NCBI GenBank assembly: GCA_007922305.1
Contig: ML677334.1
Location: forward strand, 15,215,360-15,279,359
Length of the DNA: 64,000 bases
Source of the DNA: Dermatemys mawii
Lineage: Eukaryota > Chordata > Testudines > Dermatemydidae
Direction of reading: 5' to 3'
Positions 47,901-57,776 of this stretch are shown here, one piece after another. Position 1 is the first letter of the stretch. Every line of letters begins with the position of its first letter. The translations under genes were made by a program, and so were the position numbers. Below the pieces are notes generated by a model. The model made no database searches. It saw nothing but the letters and a program-made list of their open reading frames with translations, and was not told where the DNA came from.

Positions 47901-48234
47901 CAGAGATCGGCAGCCTTTGGTACGCAGCCTGTCAGGAAAATCCGCTGGTGGGCCAAGACAGTTTGTTTACCTGCAGCGTCTGCAGGTTCTGCCGATTGCA
48001 GCTCCCACTGGCCATGGTTTTCCTTTCCAGGCCAGTGGGAGCTGTAGGAACTAGTTCGGCTGAGAGATTTGTTGGCCGCCGCTTCCCGCAGCCCCTATTG
48101 ACCTGGAACAGCGAACCATGGTCAATGGAAGCTGCGATCGGCCGAACCTGTGGATGCTGCAGGTAAACAAACTGTCCTGGCCTGACAGCTGATTTCTCTG
48201 GTGTGCTGTGTGTGCCAAAGGCTGCCGATCCCTG
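47901..48234. repeat. hAT-type MITE with exact 8-bp target duplication
   Basis: It has ends CAGAGATCGGCAGCCTTTGG and CCAAAGGCTGCCGATCCCTG, nearly perfect inverted repeats. TCTTAAAC flanks it at 47893-47900 and 48235-48242, the 8 bp made by hAT transposases. It is the same family as 37910-38270. It has no coding capacity. Confidence 0.9.
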
Positions 48235-48319
48235 TCTTAAACCTTGAAGCATGAGGTGCAATGTGAAGCATGCTATGATGCATAATATTAATTTCTAAGC
48301 ATACTGCTAATTGTTTGAT

Positions 48320-48617
48320 AATTTAATTATCCCTTTCAAGTACTTTTACTGTCTCATTCTCATTGGCCCAGATTCACTAAATCGTCCATTTTCCAATGCA
48401 ATTTAAACACATACTAAAGTGTTTTCTTGTATTAGTGTGAAAGACTTGATCCTGCTACCACTGAAGGCAATGGCAAAATTGCCATTAACTCCAAGAATTA
48501 GTAGGATCAAGCCCTAACTCCTGCCCACATTGAAAGAAAGGGAAACAAAAAGCCAACACCTGAGTCAACGTGAAGCAGTTTGGGCTAACCATAATTGGAA
48601 CACGACTTTCTTCTAGT
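48320..48617 (+). repeat. Left arm of a large inverted repeat
   Basis: The sequence from TAATTTAATTAT to CTTTCTTCTAG is repeated in reverse complement at 53396-53693. I count roughly 18-20 differences by eye over about 295 bp. The arm itself contains a small palindrome (GATCCTGCTACCACTGAA against GAATTAGTAGGATC). Confidence 0.85.
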
Positions 48618-49130
48618 GCTGTTTATGAACAAAAGATGGCAGAAGGAGAAAGGCAGCAGAGGGTCTATCACATTGTTGGCACGGGTAAAGGGAGCAGAGT
48701 TGTCCAGGCACAGAAATGGAAGTGTGAGGGATGCTTTTCAAGAGTAGCACAGCAGGTGTGTTAATGTGCATTGCTAGGCAACCCCGGAAGAAATACCAGA
48801 TGCCATAATCCTTTCTGGAGACTATGATTGGCACTTTTTCAATTATGCATGAATAGGAAGATCCTTCTCTGGAACAGGTTGTTTCCATGGTTTAATGTGT
48901 AGACTCTCTGCTGGCTGATTTTTCAATGGAGAACAATATATGAAGACCCAGATTCAAAGGAGGTGGCCCTATATATTTTAACATGTTATAGTATTGTTTT
49001 TAGAAAGTCTGAGTGACACAATGGCAGTTCAGACTTTACAGAGGGGAATCTTTACAAATCTGAAGCATATCAGTTTCTAACCAGTAGAATACAATTCAAA
49101 TTTTAGTTTCAAAGCAATTCACTATTACTT
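48618..49130. other. Spacer between inverted-repeat arm and Harbinger element
   Basis: No gene or repeat recognised. Before the Harbinger insertion this would have been the whole loop between the two arms. Confidence 0.5.
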
Positions 49131-49133
49131 TAA
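49131..49133. other. Left target-site duplication (TAA) of the Harbinger element
   Basis: TAA directly precedes the terminus GGGTATG. The partner is at 53393-53395. Confidence 0.85.
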
Positions 49134-49502
49134 GGGTATGTCTTCACTACAGAGTTAGGTCGGTTGCCTTGTAGTTGATTTTTTAAAGCAGACTGTATAA
49201 GGTCGATTTTGTGCATCTCCACAAAACACAGCAAGTCGGCAGCGTTCATCCACAGTACTGTGGAAAGCGCCAACACAGCGAGTGGTGCACTGTGGGTAGC
49301 TATCCCACAGTTCCCAGAGTCCCCAGCAGGCACCATTTCGCACACTGCATTGTGGGTAGCTTTCTCCATTCCCTAACCGCCCTCCCCCCCGCAGTGCCCC
49401 TCCCGCCATGAAAGCAACTGCTAATAGTTTTTTCGCGCCCTTTTTCTGTGCTAACGCCATCGCAGTGCAAGCACAGAGCCTGCTCAAGTAACCGCTGCAG
49501 TA

Positions 49503-50798
49503 ATGGCCGTTGTGAATACCTCACGCATTGTTGTGGACTTTATGCTGCATCGTATGCCCAAGAAGGCGATCAGGAGATGACTGCGCTATCGGGAGAGTGA
49601 CGACAGTGATGAGGACATGGACAGGGACACTGATGTTTTTGAAAGCAAGGTGTCCGACAACCTGGCACTTTTGGTGGCAGTGGGGCAGGCTCATGCTATG
49701 GACTGCCAAATCTGGGCCAGGGAAACAAGCACTGACTGGTGGGATCGCATAGTGCTGCGGGTCTGGGATGACTCGCAGTGGCTCAGAAACTTTTGCATGC
49801 GAAAGGGCATGTTCCTGGAACTTTGTGACTTGCTTTCCCCTGCCCTCCAGCGCAAGAATACCAAAATGAGAGCAGCCCTCACAGTTCAGAAGCAAGTGGC
49901 GATAGCCCTCTGGAAGCTTGCAACGCCAGACAGCTACTGGTCAGTTGTGAATCAATTTGGAGTGGGTAAATCTACAGTGGGGGCTGCTGTGATGCAAGTA
50001 ACCAGGGCAATCATTGATCTGCTGCTATCCAGGGCTGTGTGCCTGGGAAACGTGCAGGCTACAGTAGATGGCTTTGCCGCACTGCGATTTCCTAACTGTG
50101 GGGGGGCTATAGATGGCACTCATATCCCTATCTTGGCACCAGACAACAAGGGCGCAGAGTACAGAAACTGCAAGGGGTATTGTTCAATGGTCACGCAAGC
50201 ACTGGTTGACCACAAGGGACGTTTCACCGACATCTACATGGGATGGCCAGGAAAGGTTCATGACCCTCGTGTGTTCAGGAACTCTAGGCTTTATAGACAG
50301 CTGACGCAAGGGACTTTCTTCCCAGACCAGAAAATTACTGTGGTGGGTGTTGAAATGCTGATCGTTATCCTTGGGGACCCAGCCTACCCCTTAATGCCCT
50401 GGCTTATGAAGCCATACACGGGATCCCTGGACAGGAGTCAGGAGCTGTTCAGCTATAGGCTGAGCAAGTGCAGAATGGTTGTGGAGTACGGATTTGGCCA
50501 TCTTAAGGCGAGGTGGAGAACCTTACTTACTTGCTCAGACCTCAGTGAAAGAAATGTGCCCATTGTTATTGCTGCTTGCTGTGTGCTCCACAATCTCTGT
50601 GAGAGCAAGGGGGAGACATTTATGGTGCGGTGGGAGGCAGAGGCAAATGTCCTGTCCGCTACTTACGAGCAGCCAGACACCAGGGCAAGTACAAAAGTGC
50701 ACCAGGAAGCGCTGCGCCTCAGAGAAGCCTTGAGAAACAGTTTTGTGACTGGCCAAAGTGCTGTTGAAAACCTGCTCCCTTGCTCTGCTCAGCGTTAA
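49503..50798 (+). pseudogene. Harbinger DDE transposase (HARBI1-like), one upstream nonsense codon
   Basis: The gene encodes the cut-and-paste transposase of the PIF/Harbinger family (DDE_Tnp_4 fold, as in host HARBI1), acting in the nucleus on the element's ends. From the Met codon at 49617 the frame runs 393 residues without interruption. A helix-turn-helix-like stretch (YWSVVNQFGVGKSTV) lies at residues 107-121. The catalytic residues are D166 in GGAIDGTHIPI, D254 in ILGDPAYPLMPW and E290 in VVEYGFGHLKARW; GWPGKVHDPRVFRNS, the other family signature, lies between the first two. The natural start is probably ATG 49503 (MAVVNTSRIVVDFML), because the same frame continues through it and is stopped only by TGA at 49578-49580, likely a decayed CGA. 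Translation from 49617 would lose about 38 residues. AATAAA follows near 50908. The last codons lie in a 64-bp tandem duplication (50760-50879). Confidence 0.85.
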
Positions 50799-50879
50799 GC
50801 CTCCCGCCCTCTGGCCCCATAGAGCTGTTGAAAATCCGCTCCCTTGCTCTGCTCAGCATTAAGCCTCCTGATCTCCTTA
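50760..50879 (+). repeat. 64-bp tandem duplication at the transposase 3' end
   Basis: GCTGTTGAAAACCTGCTCCC at 50760 recurs with few changes at 50824 (GCTGTTGAAAATCCGCTCCC). The first unit contains the transposase stop codon, so the second is untranslated. Confidence 0.85.
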
Positions 50880-51060
50880 TCCCCTCCCCCGCCCCATTTG
50901 CAGAGTAAATAAATTCACTTTTTTAAAAAGCACGCATTCTTTAATGATTCTTCACAAACACAGGGGAAGACTGGCAAGGTAGCCCAGAAGGGGTGGGTGA
51001 GGAGGAAAACCAGTTGGTGTGGTGGATGAGGGGAGTGGGGGACAAAGACTCAGCACATTT

Positions 51061-52992
51061 TTAAAACTTTTGTGATAAACTAAGCCTTCTGCTGCTTGTG
51101 TTGTATTGTGGGGTAGAGTGGGTCGGTTCCCGGAGCCTTCCCCCTGGCGTTCTCACCCCGCGTCTGTGTGGGGAGGCAATGGAACTTGGGGAGGAGGGGA
51201 GGTGGTTACACAGGGGCTGGAGAGGCGATCTTTGGTCCTGCTTAAGCTCCAGCAGACACCAGAGCATGTCACTTTGAACCTCCATTATCCACAGCATTGC
51301 ATCCATCCTCCTTTCTTCGTGCTCCTGCCATCTCTCCTCCCATGCTACTACTGCTGCTCTGCAGTCTAAAGGGCTTTGCCTCCATTTATTCTGGGACTCT
51401 AAATTTTTTTCTCTCCATGCGTTGTTTCGAGCTGCCTCACTGCAGGAGGAATGCATAAGCTCCGCAAACATTTCATTTCTTCTGTGTTTCCTTCTCCTTC
51501 TTATCTGTGGTAGCCTCTGCGATGGGCATGTTTGTGGGGGGAGGACCAAGCTGGCTGTAGGAGGAAAGAAGGAAAAAGGTTATAAGATAGATACATTCTC
51601 CAGCACAATGGGAACAGTCTTTCACGATAAAACAAAGTATTCACAGAGTAAATATGCTTTCTGTACAAGGTCACATTTTGCACCATAAATTGAGTGCCTG
51701 TAGCTTTCCTGTAAAGACATCACATCAGACACCCTCTCCCAGGGCCAGGCAACAGAAATCACCTTGCAGGCGGCCACGGTAAGCCACATTCTTTCAGTTT
51801 GATCCACATTCTTTACAGCAGTGCTCTCCTTTCCCACAGTAACCACCCCGCCCCGCCCTGCGTGGCTCCCTGCTACTGCACCACAAGCAGCCCAGCGCAA
51901 TTTGTCTCCCCCCTACAAACACACACATGCCGCTTGGGATACTGTGGGGAGGATTCCTTCACAGTCAGATATATGAGCATCCCAGCGGGAACATCCGAAA
52001 ATTACTGTCCCCTATTTCAAACAGGCTACCATGAACGATATCACTCTGCTGAGGATTACACAGAGAGATAAAGAGCGGATGTTGCGGGAATCCAAGCAGG
52101 CACCAGGAGCATATGCTGCCATGCTGTCTTATGCAATGATCCCAGAATACCTGATCCTAGCGTGGTATGACAAAGTCTCCTACTATGGAGGATGAAATAA
52201 GGCTGCTCTCCCCAGAAACCTCCTGCAAAAGGTTCAACGCTGTCTGCAGGATAGCTTCATGGAAATGTCGCTGGAGGATTACTGCTCCATCCCCGAATAT
52301 GTTGACAGACTTTTCCAGTAGCTGTTCTAGCCATGCATACATTCCAAGTTAATCATTAATAAAAGCTTCCTTTTAAATCATGCCTTATCTTATTCCTAAA
52401 GGGACACTCACCAGAAGTACCTTCGCTGACTTCCCCATCTGGGGTACCGCCTTGGGAGGGTTCTGAGGGTATTGGCTCCAGGGTAATAAACAGTTCCTGG
52501 CTGTCTGGGAACAGAGTCTCTCCGCTTGCCTGCTGCTGCTTGGTATCATCTTCCTCATCAGCTTCATCATCATCTGAATCCTCATGCCTCATGACTACCC
52601 CATGAGAGGAGTCCACGGAAATCGGTGCAATGGTGGTGCCCCGCCCCCAGCATTTGATTCAGTTCATTGTAAAATTTGCATGTCCTCGGCGGTGCCCCAG
52701 AGTGTCCATTTGTCTCTTTTGTTTTCTGGAACGCTTGCCTCAGTTCCTTAATTTTCATGCGGCACTGCTGTGCCTCCCTGCTGTGGCCCCTATGCAGCAT
52801 GGCCTTGGAGACTCTGGCAAACGTGTTGGCATTCCGTTTGTTATAACGGAGTTCTGCCATCACGGATTCCTCTCCCCAGATAGTGATGAGATCCAACACC
52901 TCCTGTGTGGACCATGCTGGAGCTCTTTTGTGCTGGTTGATCTCCTGTGCTGATGAGCTCTGCATGGTGCCTTGTGCTGAGGAGCTCTGCAT
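51061..52992 (-). pseudogene. Myb/SANT-like Harbinger accessory protein, two exons, one frameshift
   Basis: This is the DNA-binding partner of Harbinger transposases, which in characterised systems helps nuclear import and end recognition. Exon 1 (52992 to 52412) starts MQSSSAQGT. It carries a Myb/SANT-like trihelix at about residues 24-110: APAWSTQEVLDLITIWGEES, NANTFARVSKAML, QCRMKIKELRQAFQK, then CKFYNELNQML. An acidic segment (HEDSDDDEADEEDD) and SQELFITLEPIPSEP follow. The two parts of exon 1 are out of frame: one surplus base in the C run at plus-strand 52639-52642 separates LNQMLGAG from TTIAPISVDSS. Donor TCTG|GTGAGT (52412/52411) and acceptor TTTCCTCCTACAG|CC (51555/51554) bound an 857-bp intron. 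Exon 2 (51554-51061) continues PSQRLPQIRRRRKHRRNEMF, a basic and then charged helical region, ending LSLSQKF. The splice sites are inferred from consensus and from the paralogue at 2.1-4.2 kb. Confidence 0.8.
51842..52321 (+). pseudogene. Third Harbinger protein frame, nested antisense in the Myb intron
   Basis: From 51842 the plus-strand frame runs about 159 codons to TAG at 52319-52321, broken only by two TGA codons (51974-51976 and 52193-52195), each probably a decayed CGA. A consensus-like acceptor (GTGCTCTCCTTTCCCACAG, ending 51839) stands at its start, and AATAAA lies at 52348-52353, 27 bases after the stop, so it looks like a terminal coding exon. An internal Met (52031) begins MNDITLLRITQRDKERML; further on come YAAMLSYAMIPEY, AWYDKVSYYGG, NKAALPRNLLQ, DSFMEMSLEDY and IPEYVDRLFQ. 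The C-terminal ~96 residues align with the intronic antisense frame of the older Harbinger at 2765-3076. It shares its strand with the transposase and could be a separate gene or a distal exon. I recognise no domain. It is inactive here because of the two stops. Confidence 0.6.
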
Positions 52993-53392
52993 GGTGAGTG
53001 TCCTGTGCAGGTGAGCTTGCCACGCTGGCCAAACAGGAAATGAAATTTGAATGTTCCCAGGGCTTTTCCTGTCTACCTGGACAGAGCAGCGAGTTGAGAC
53101 TGCTGTCCAGAGCGGTCACAGTGGAGCATTGTGACTGCTGTCCAGAGCGGTCACAATGGAGCACTGTGGGACAGCTCCCGGAGGCCAATAAAGTCTACAT
53201 GCATCCTCACTAAGCCACAGTCAACCCAGAGAGGTCGATTTCAGTGCTACTCCTCTTGTCAAGGAGGAGTACAGAAATCGATTTTAAGGGCCCTTTAAAT
53301 CGATTTAAATGGCTGCCATGTGAGGACAGTTGCAGGTTTAGGTCGACTTAATAGCGCCAAAGGTGACCTTAAGTCATAGTGTAGATCAGGCC

Positions 53393-53395
53393 TAA
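53393..53395. other. Right target-site duplication (TAA) of the Harbinger element
   Basis: TAA directly follows the terminus GATCAGGCC. The partner is at 49131-49133. Confidence 0.85.
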
Positions 53396-53693
53396 GTATA
53401 GGAAGAAGCCGTGTTCCAATTATGTTTGGCCCAAACTGCTTCACTTTGACTCAGGTGTTGGCTTTTTGTTTCCCTTTCTTTCAGTGTGGACGAGAGTTAG
53501 GGCTTGGTCCTACTAATTCTTGGAGTTAATGGCAATTTTGCCATTGCTTTCAGTGGTAGCAAGATCAAGTCTTTCACACTAATACAAGAAAACACTTTAG
53601 TATGTGTTCAAATCACATTGGAAAATGGATGATTTAGTGAATCTGGGCCAATGAGAATGAGACAGTAAAAGTACTTGAAAAAGGTAATTAAAT
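53396..53693 (-). repeat. Right arm of the large inverted repeat
   Basis: Reverse complement of 48320-48617, starting beside the Harbinger target duplication (GTATAGGAAGAAGCCGTGTT) and ending GGTAATTAAATTA. Together the arms form a potential ~295-bp stem enclosing the transposon. Confidence 0.85.
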
Positions 53694-56480
53694 TAATTCA
53701 AGATTCCTTCTCTTCAGAAACTGTGGGCCAAAATCTATCCTCAGATACATAGGTTTTAAGGATAGCAGGGTCCACTATGGTCATTGCATCTGACTGCCGA
53801 ATGCAGGCTATAGAATCTTTTCCAGTGAAACTTACCTAAGCACATATTGAGTCCAATAATTTATGCACAACTTTAACTTCAGTGATGGAATCTGGCCCAA
53901 TTAATTTCGGTCATTCAATGACCTCTCCATTATGAAGCAGTTTTGTTTTTTTAGGGCAGCCCCTCTGAAATCACCAGAATGTAGAAAACTGAACGATATA
54001 CTGGTTTTAAGAAACAAGCTTGCAAATAGCAGTGTTGAATATAACAATAGTACACATCAAAGAACTGACTGTTGTCCCCAATAAAAATGCTAAATCCTGC
54101 ATATCTTCATAAGGACTTATTCCTTTAGCTATAGAAAGAGAATGAAGACTAATCACTAAATGTTAAAAGGCAAACTAAGAAGAATGGAGATTACCTTGCC
54201 TTTAGAAGTTCCTGAATCTTCAAACTGTTTTAAAGTCACTGGATCTAATTAGTATCATTCATACTTCATATAAGCCTTTGTAGATCTTCAAAGATGCCTC
54301 ACTCCTTGTTATATTTCCAATCTTTGAGAAACTTTAGATTGTACTGAAAAAAAGAAACTCCTGTGTATATGAAAAGGGACTTTACAAAAGCCAGGGGCAG
54401 GTACCATAAACCAGCTTGAGATATGATGATGATAGCATTGGAAATAAATAAATAAAGTTAGTGATAAAAAGTAATTGGAAGACAGTTGCAGAAGAAATCA
54501 CAGGAAAATGAATGTTGATTGTGCATTGCTGTATGCACAATGGGAAGTCTACAGAATAAGAACAGCTTTGAGATATGACCATTTGTAAAATTCTACATAA
54601 GACCCATCTGTTTCTCTTGCTGGCCTATGTCATACAATTTAAAATGCATTTTGCTTCTTTTTTCTAAAATATTTAAAGGTGCTATTTTAAAGACAGTCTC
54701 CACATGCCTATTTATACACATTTCTGGACATTTATAAAATGAACTTCATTATTTAGTACAGAGCTGAATCAGAACAAGTACTGATTATGTCCAATCATTT
54801 TGTTTTTTGTTAATAGATTATAAAGTCTTTTACTTTCAGTTACTTTGGTATAGTGCTGTTTTAAAAACAATTGTTAATGTGAATGTTGGGTGTGCAGTGG
54901 GGAATGAGAGAGAGAGAGAGAAGAAAAAAAAATCCATGCTAGAATCTGTGATTCTGAAATGTGTTGCTGTGTTTTCAAAGAGTAACAATCCTGGATACAC
55001 AAGTTTAAACAGTTAATTTGCCCAATCAAGTTTTATAGAGCTTTTAAATCTCAGCATCTCCCCATTAAAAACAGTATCTTAAGTGAGTTCAGAATCCTCC
55101 AAGCCTACATGGAGAGATTCAACCCTTCATAATGAAATCTTTTCCATTATCTACATCATATTCAGCAAATAAACATAAGATGTTTGCTCTTATCATTTAT
55201 CTTCCTGATTGGCAGAAGATGTGTAAGCAGAGTGATTCTAGTCTGATGATTTATTATATATTTACATGAGGATGATCAAGAAGAAAGCTCTCCTTAATTA
55301 GGTGGTTGGAGCCTGGGGGGCCTCCCACACACACAATTTCCCCCACAGCAAGCCATCTAAATCTTGTGAATCCTCAAAGCTAAGACAGCCTCGTGGGCTT
55401 TGACAAACGTCAGTGTCCCACAGAGTCTAAAATGAATGCAGGTTGGATGCAGATTTTTCCCAAATGCAAGTACACTGCAGCATTCCATTTACATTTCTGA
55501 TTTACTTCTCTAAGTTCAAAGACTTAAAGAAAAGCAACTGCAGTGTGCATAGCCAAATACAGTAAAATGCAGAAAGCAACTGTTAACAACCATGCAGAAT
55601 TCCAGAAGTGTTTCTCCACACACACAATACAATAGCTACTTTCAAAGGGTGAAGAATAATCACAAGTATAAGAACTTTCAGTCAAATTCTGTTCTCATCA
55701 AATCTTTCCAGGTGACTGCTTTCAGTTCTACTTCTGTAAACTTAAAGGAGTTGCCCTGGATTTACACTAACATAATTGAGAATAGCATCTGTCCCTGTAT
55801 TATTAGTACTGAGAACATACACAGCACTTCCAGCAGACAAAATACGTTCAGCCAAAACCAATAGTTCTGTTCCAAACAGCTTAAAGTTGAATTACACAAA
55901 TAGGTACTGTTCAGTAAACATAGCACTGTGTGGGTTCTGGCTTTCTGAAGGCTTGAATTTTTACAAGTGATTTGACTGATAGGTGTTTGTGAACCTTATG
56001 GGCCAGAGTGGCCCTGGCTCTTATGTATGGATGGCAATGAAGGGCCATAAGAACCTACCCATACATCTGCCTATCAAGTGCAATGGAGGGGAAATTTCAT
56101 TTCCTGTGACTGCAAGAGTATAGGGACTGCTCCCTCCCTATACTTCCAAGGCTGCATTTCACCTCTAAAAGAGAAGATGGTGCTATGCTAGCTTCCCTCT
56201 TCTTCCCTCCCCCTTCTCCCCTTTTGCCTACACCAGCCTGCAGAGCATGTCAGAGTATACAGAATGGTGCCGCCTGCACATTTCCACAAGAATCAGCATG
56301 CACAATGTTGCTTTTTGAGCTTCAGTCCCTGCCTGAGTTCACCATGGGCCAGTGTGGCTTTAAAGCACCCCCACTGTAACTCTAATTTAGAAGCTATTCC
56401 AAGTAGAGGAGGAGGTAGGAAAGAAGGCACAGGCAAATTCATCTACAGTGTAAGCCATTAAGGATCACCAATGCACCTGT
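53694..56480. other. AT-rich DNA with scattered small repeats
   Basis: A (GA)n run lies at about 54906-54922. A hairpin-repeat fragment lies near 55680-55795 (GTTGCCCTGGATTTACACTA). No gene is recognised. The stretch 55260-55560 is unexplained and only moderately AT-biased. Confidence 0.4.
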
Positions 56481-56484
56481 GCCA

Positions 56485-56721
56485 CTATCACGCTTCTGGT
56501 GAAGACTCTCTCAGCAGCAGGAGAGAGCTCTCCTGTCTGCTTAATAACTCCTGTGTCCACGAGAAGTGGTAGATATGTTAGAGAGAGAAGCTCTTCTGGC
56601 AATGTAGCACTGTCCACGCTGGAGCTTATGTCAATATAACTTATGTCACATAGGGTGTGGATTATTCACACCCCTAAGCAATGTACGTTGTACCGAAGTA
56701 ATTTGTAGTGTAGAGATAGCC
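56485..56721. repeat. MITE fragment with Harbinger-like end
   Basis: The right end GTAGTGTAGAGATAGCC, followed by TAA, resembles Harbinger termini. The interior has stem pairs such as GTGTGGATTATTCACACCCC and GGAGAGAGCTCTCC. The left terminus is missing. Confidence 0.6.
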
Positions 56722-56869
56722 TAAATAATCAAAAACTAATGTAAGCCAACCCAGTGCTAGAAATTAACTTGACCTGAACTCAGTATAGAGAGAAGGAGGT
56801 ATAGTGCTACATTCTGATTCTGTGTAACCCCATTGATTTCAGTGCAGTAACTTTAGGAATGGGGGATGG

Positions 56870-56968
56870 GGGATGGAACACTTGATGATTCTGTGTTCTG
56901 GTTATTCCCTTTGGGCACCTGGGATTGGCCCCTGTTGGAAGACAGGATACTGGGCTAGCTAGATCTTT
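56870..56968 (+). repeat. CR1 3'-end fragment
   Basis: CACTTGATGATTCTGTGTTC and GGAAGACAGGATACTGGGCT match the CR1 tail. The final GACC...GGCC segment is missing where the next repeat begins. Confidence 0.75.
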
Positions 56969-56969
56969 G

Positions 56970-57320
56970 TTTACTGGCTGCGTCTCTCTGAATGGAATTA
57001 GTTCTTAAGTGCAGAGCTACTGCCCACAAGATATACCATGGATATAGTTATGTGCTCAGCTTCCTAAAGAACTATATTACAAATAACCACCAGAATTTTT
57101 CAGTCTCTTAAACAAAACTTGCAAGTCTATTTTTAATGGTGCCCTCTGTGACTAATAATATTATTATAATTCACTCCTGGGTCTGTTCCTCTTCCAAACT
57201 TTGAGGGACCTTAGATCCTGGTTCAGCCTCTGTAGCTCAGGCACCCTTTTTGTATTTTCTAGAGGATAATACATTTTATTAATTTTCACTGCGTATCTTT
57301 AATTTTCTTGTAAGTTTTGT
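56970..57320 (+). repeat. Unnamed dispersed repeat, copy 2 with inverted 5' part
   Basis: Segment B (57047-57320) is in the same orientation as 45132-45407. The preceding 56970-57039 is the reverse complement of segment A (45056-45123): its complement reads GGGCAGTAGCTCTGCACTTA. The joined structure, an inverted 5' part with a direct 3' part, is the usual mark of twin-primed reverse transcription. Confidence 0.75.
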
Positions 57321-57351
57321 CCAAATGGAGCAGTTAGGAGATTCTGCTAAA

Positions 57352-57445
57352 AGAATCATAGAACGGGAAAGGACCTCGAGAGGTCATCTAGTCCGGTCCC
57401 CTGCACTCAAGGCAGGATTAAGTATCATTTAGATCATGGCAGTTG
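57352..57445 (-). repeat. CR1 3'-end fragment, antisense
   Basis: AGAATCATAGAACGGGAAAG then ACCTCGAGAGGTCATCTAGT and CCCCTGCACTCAAGGCAGGA match the antisense CR1 3' terminus, as at 41.1 and 31.8 kb. Confidence 0.8.
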
Positions 57446-57534
57446 GAGTAGGGAGGAAAAGGGTTTCAATTTTTTCTGCCTACCATTCAAAATGTACATT
57501 GAGGACTTACTCCTGTAAGTTTTACTCACAGACT

Positions 57535-57655
57535 TTAAGCTTTTGAGGCAGAGGCTGTCTTTTTGTTTTGCGTGTATCTCTTAGCACAATGGGTTCCTGA
57601 TCCATGACTGGGGTTGCTATGTGTTATGATGATAGAGATAATAAATAAATACTAA
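57535..57655 (+). repeat. MIR 3'-end fragment
   Basis: GAGGCAGAGGCTGTCTTTTT, then CTTAGCACAATGGGTTCCTG and an A/T-rich AATAAATAAAT end, match the reptilian MIR 3' region. Confidence 0.65.
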
Positions 57656-57776
57656 TAATGAATTATCACTCTCATACATATTCCCATTTACTTCAATGAA
57701 CCCGCTTGCATGACCAAGGATGATGCATTTGAGTAAGGCTTGTTAGATTGGGCTCAGACAAATTTGCAATTGACCA

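Larger units (their letters stand above)
49134..53392. mobile_element. Nearly intact PIF/Harbinger DNA transposon
   Basis: This is a 4,259-bp unit flanked by the 3-bp duplication TAA (49131-49133 and 53393-53395), typical of PIF/Harbinger. The ends are GGGTATGTCTTCACTACAGA and, reverse complemented, GGCCTGATCTACACTATGAC: imperfect terminal inverted repeats sharing TCTxCACTA. It encodes a DDE transposase (plus strand), a Myb/SANT-like protein (minus strand, two exons) and a third frame in the Myb intron (plus strand). A subterminal hairpin lies at 53231-53282 (TCGATTTCAGTGCTACTCCTC pairs with GAGGAGTACAGAAATCGA). About 37 bp is tandemly doubled at 53098-53169. The few lesions (three TGA codons, one frameshift) suggest a fairly recent insertion. 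Confidence 0.92.

Noticed and set aside
50479..50733. 84-codon plus frame and its minus counterparts inside the transposase
   Set aside because: These are alternative-frame shadows of the intact DDE transposase frame.
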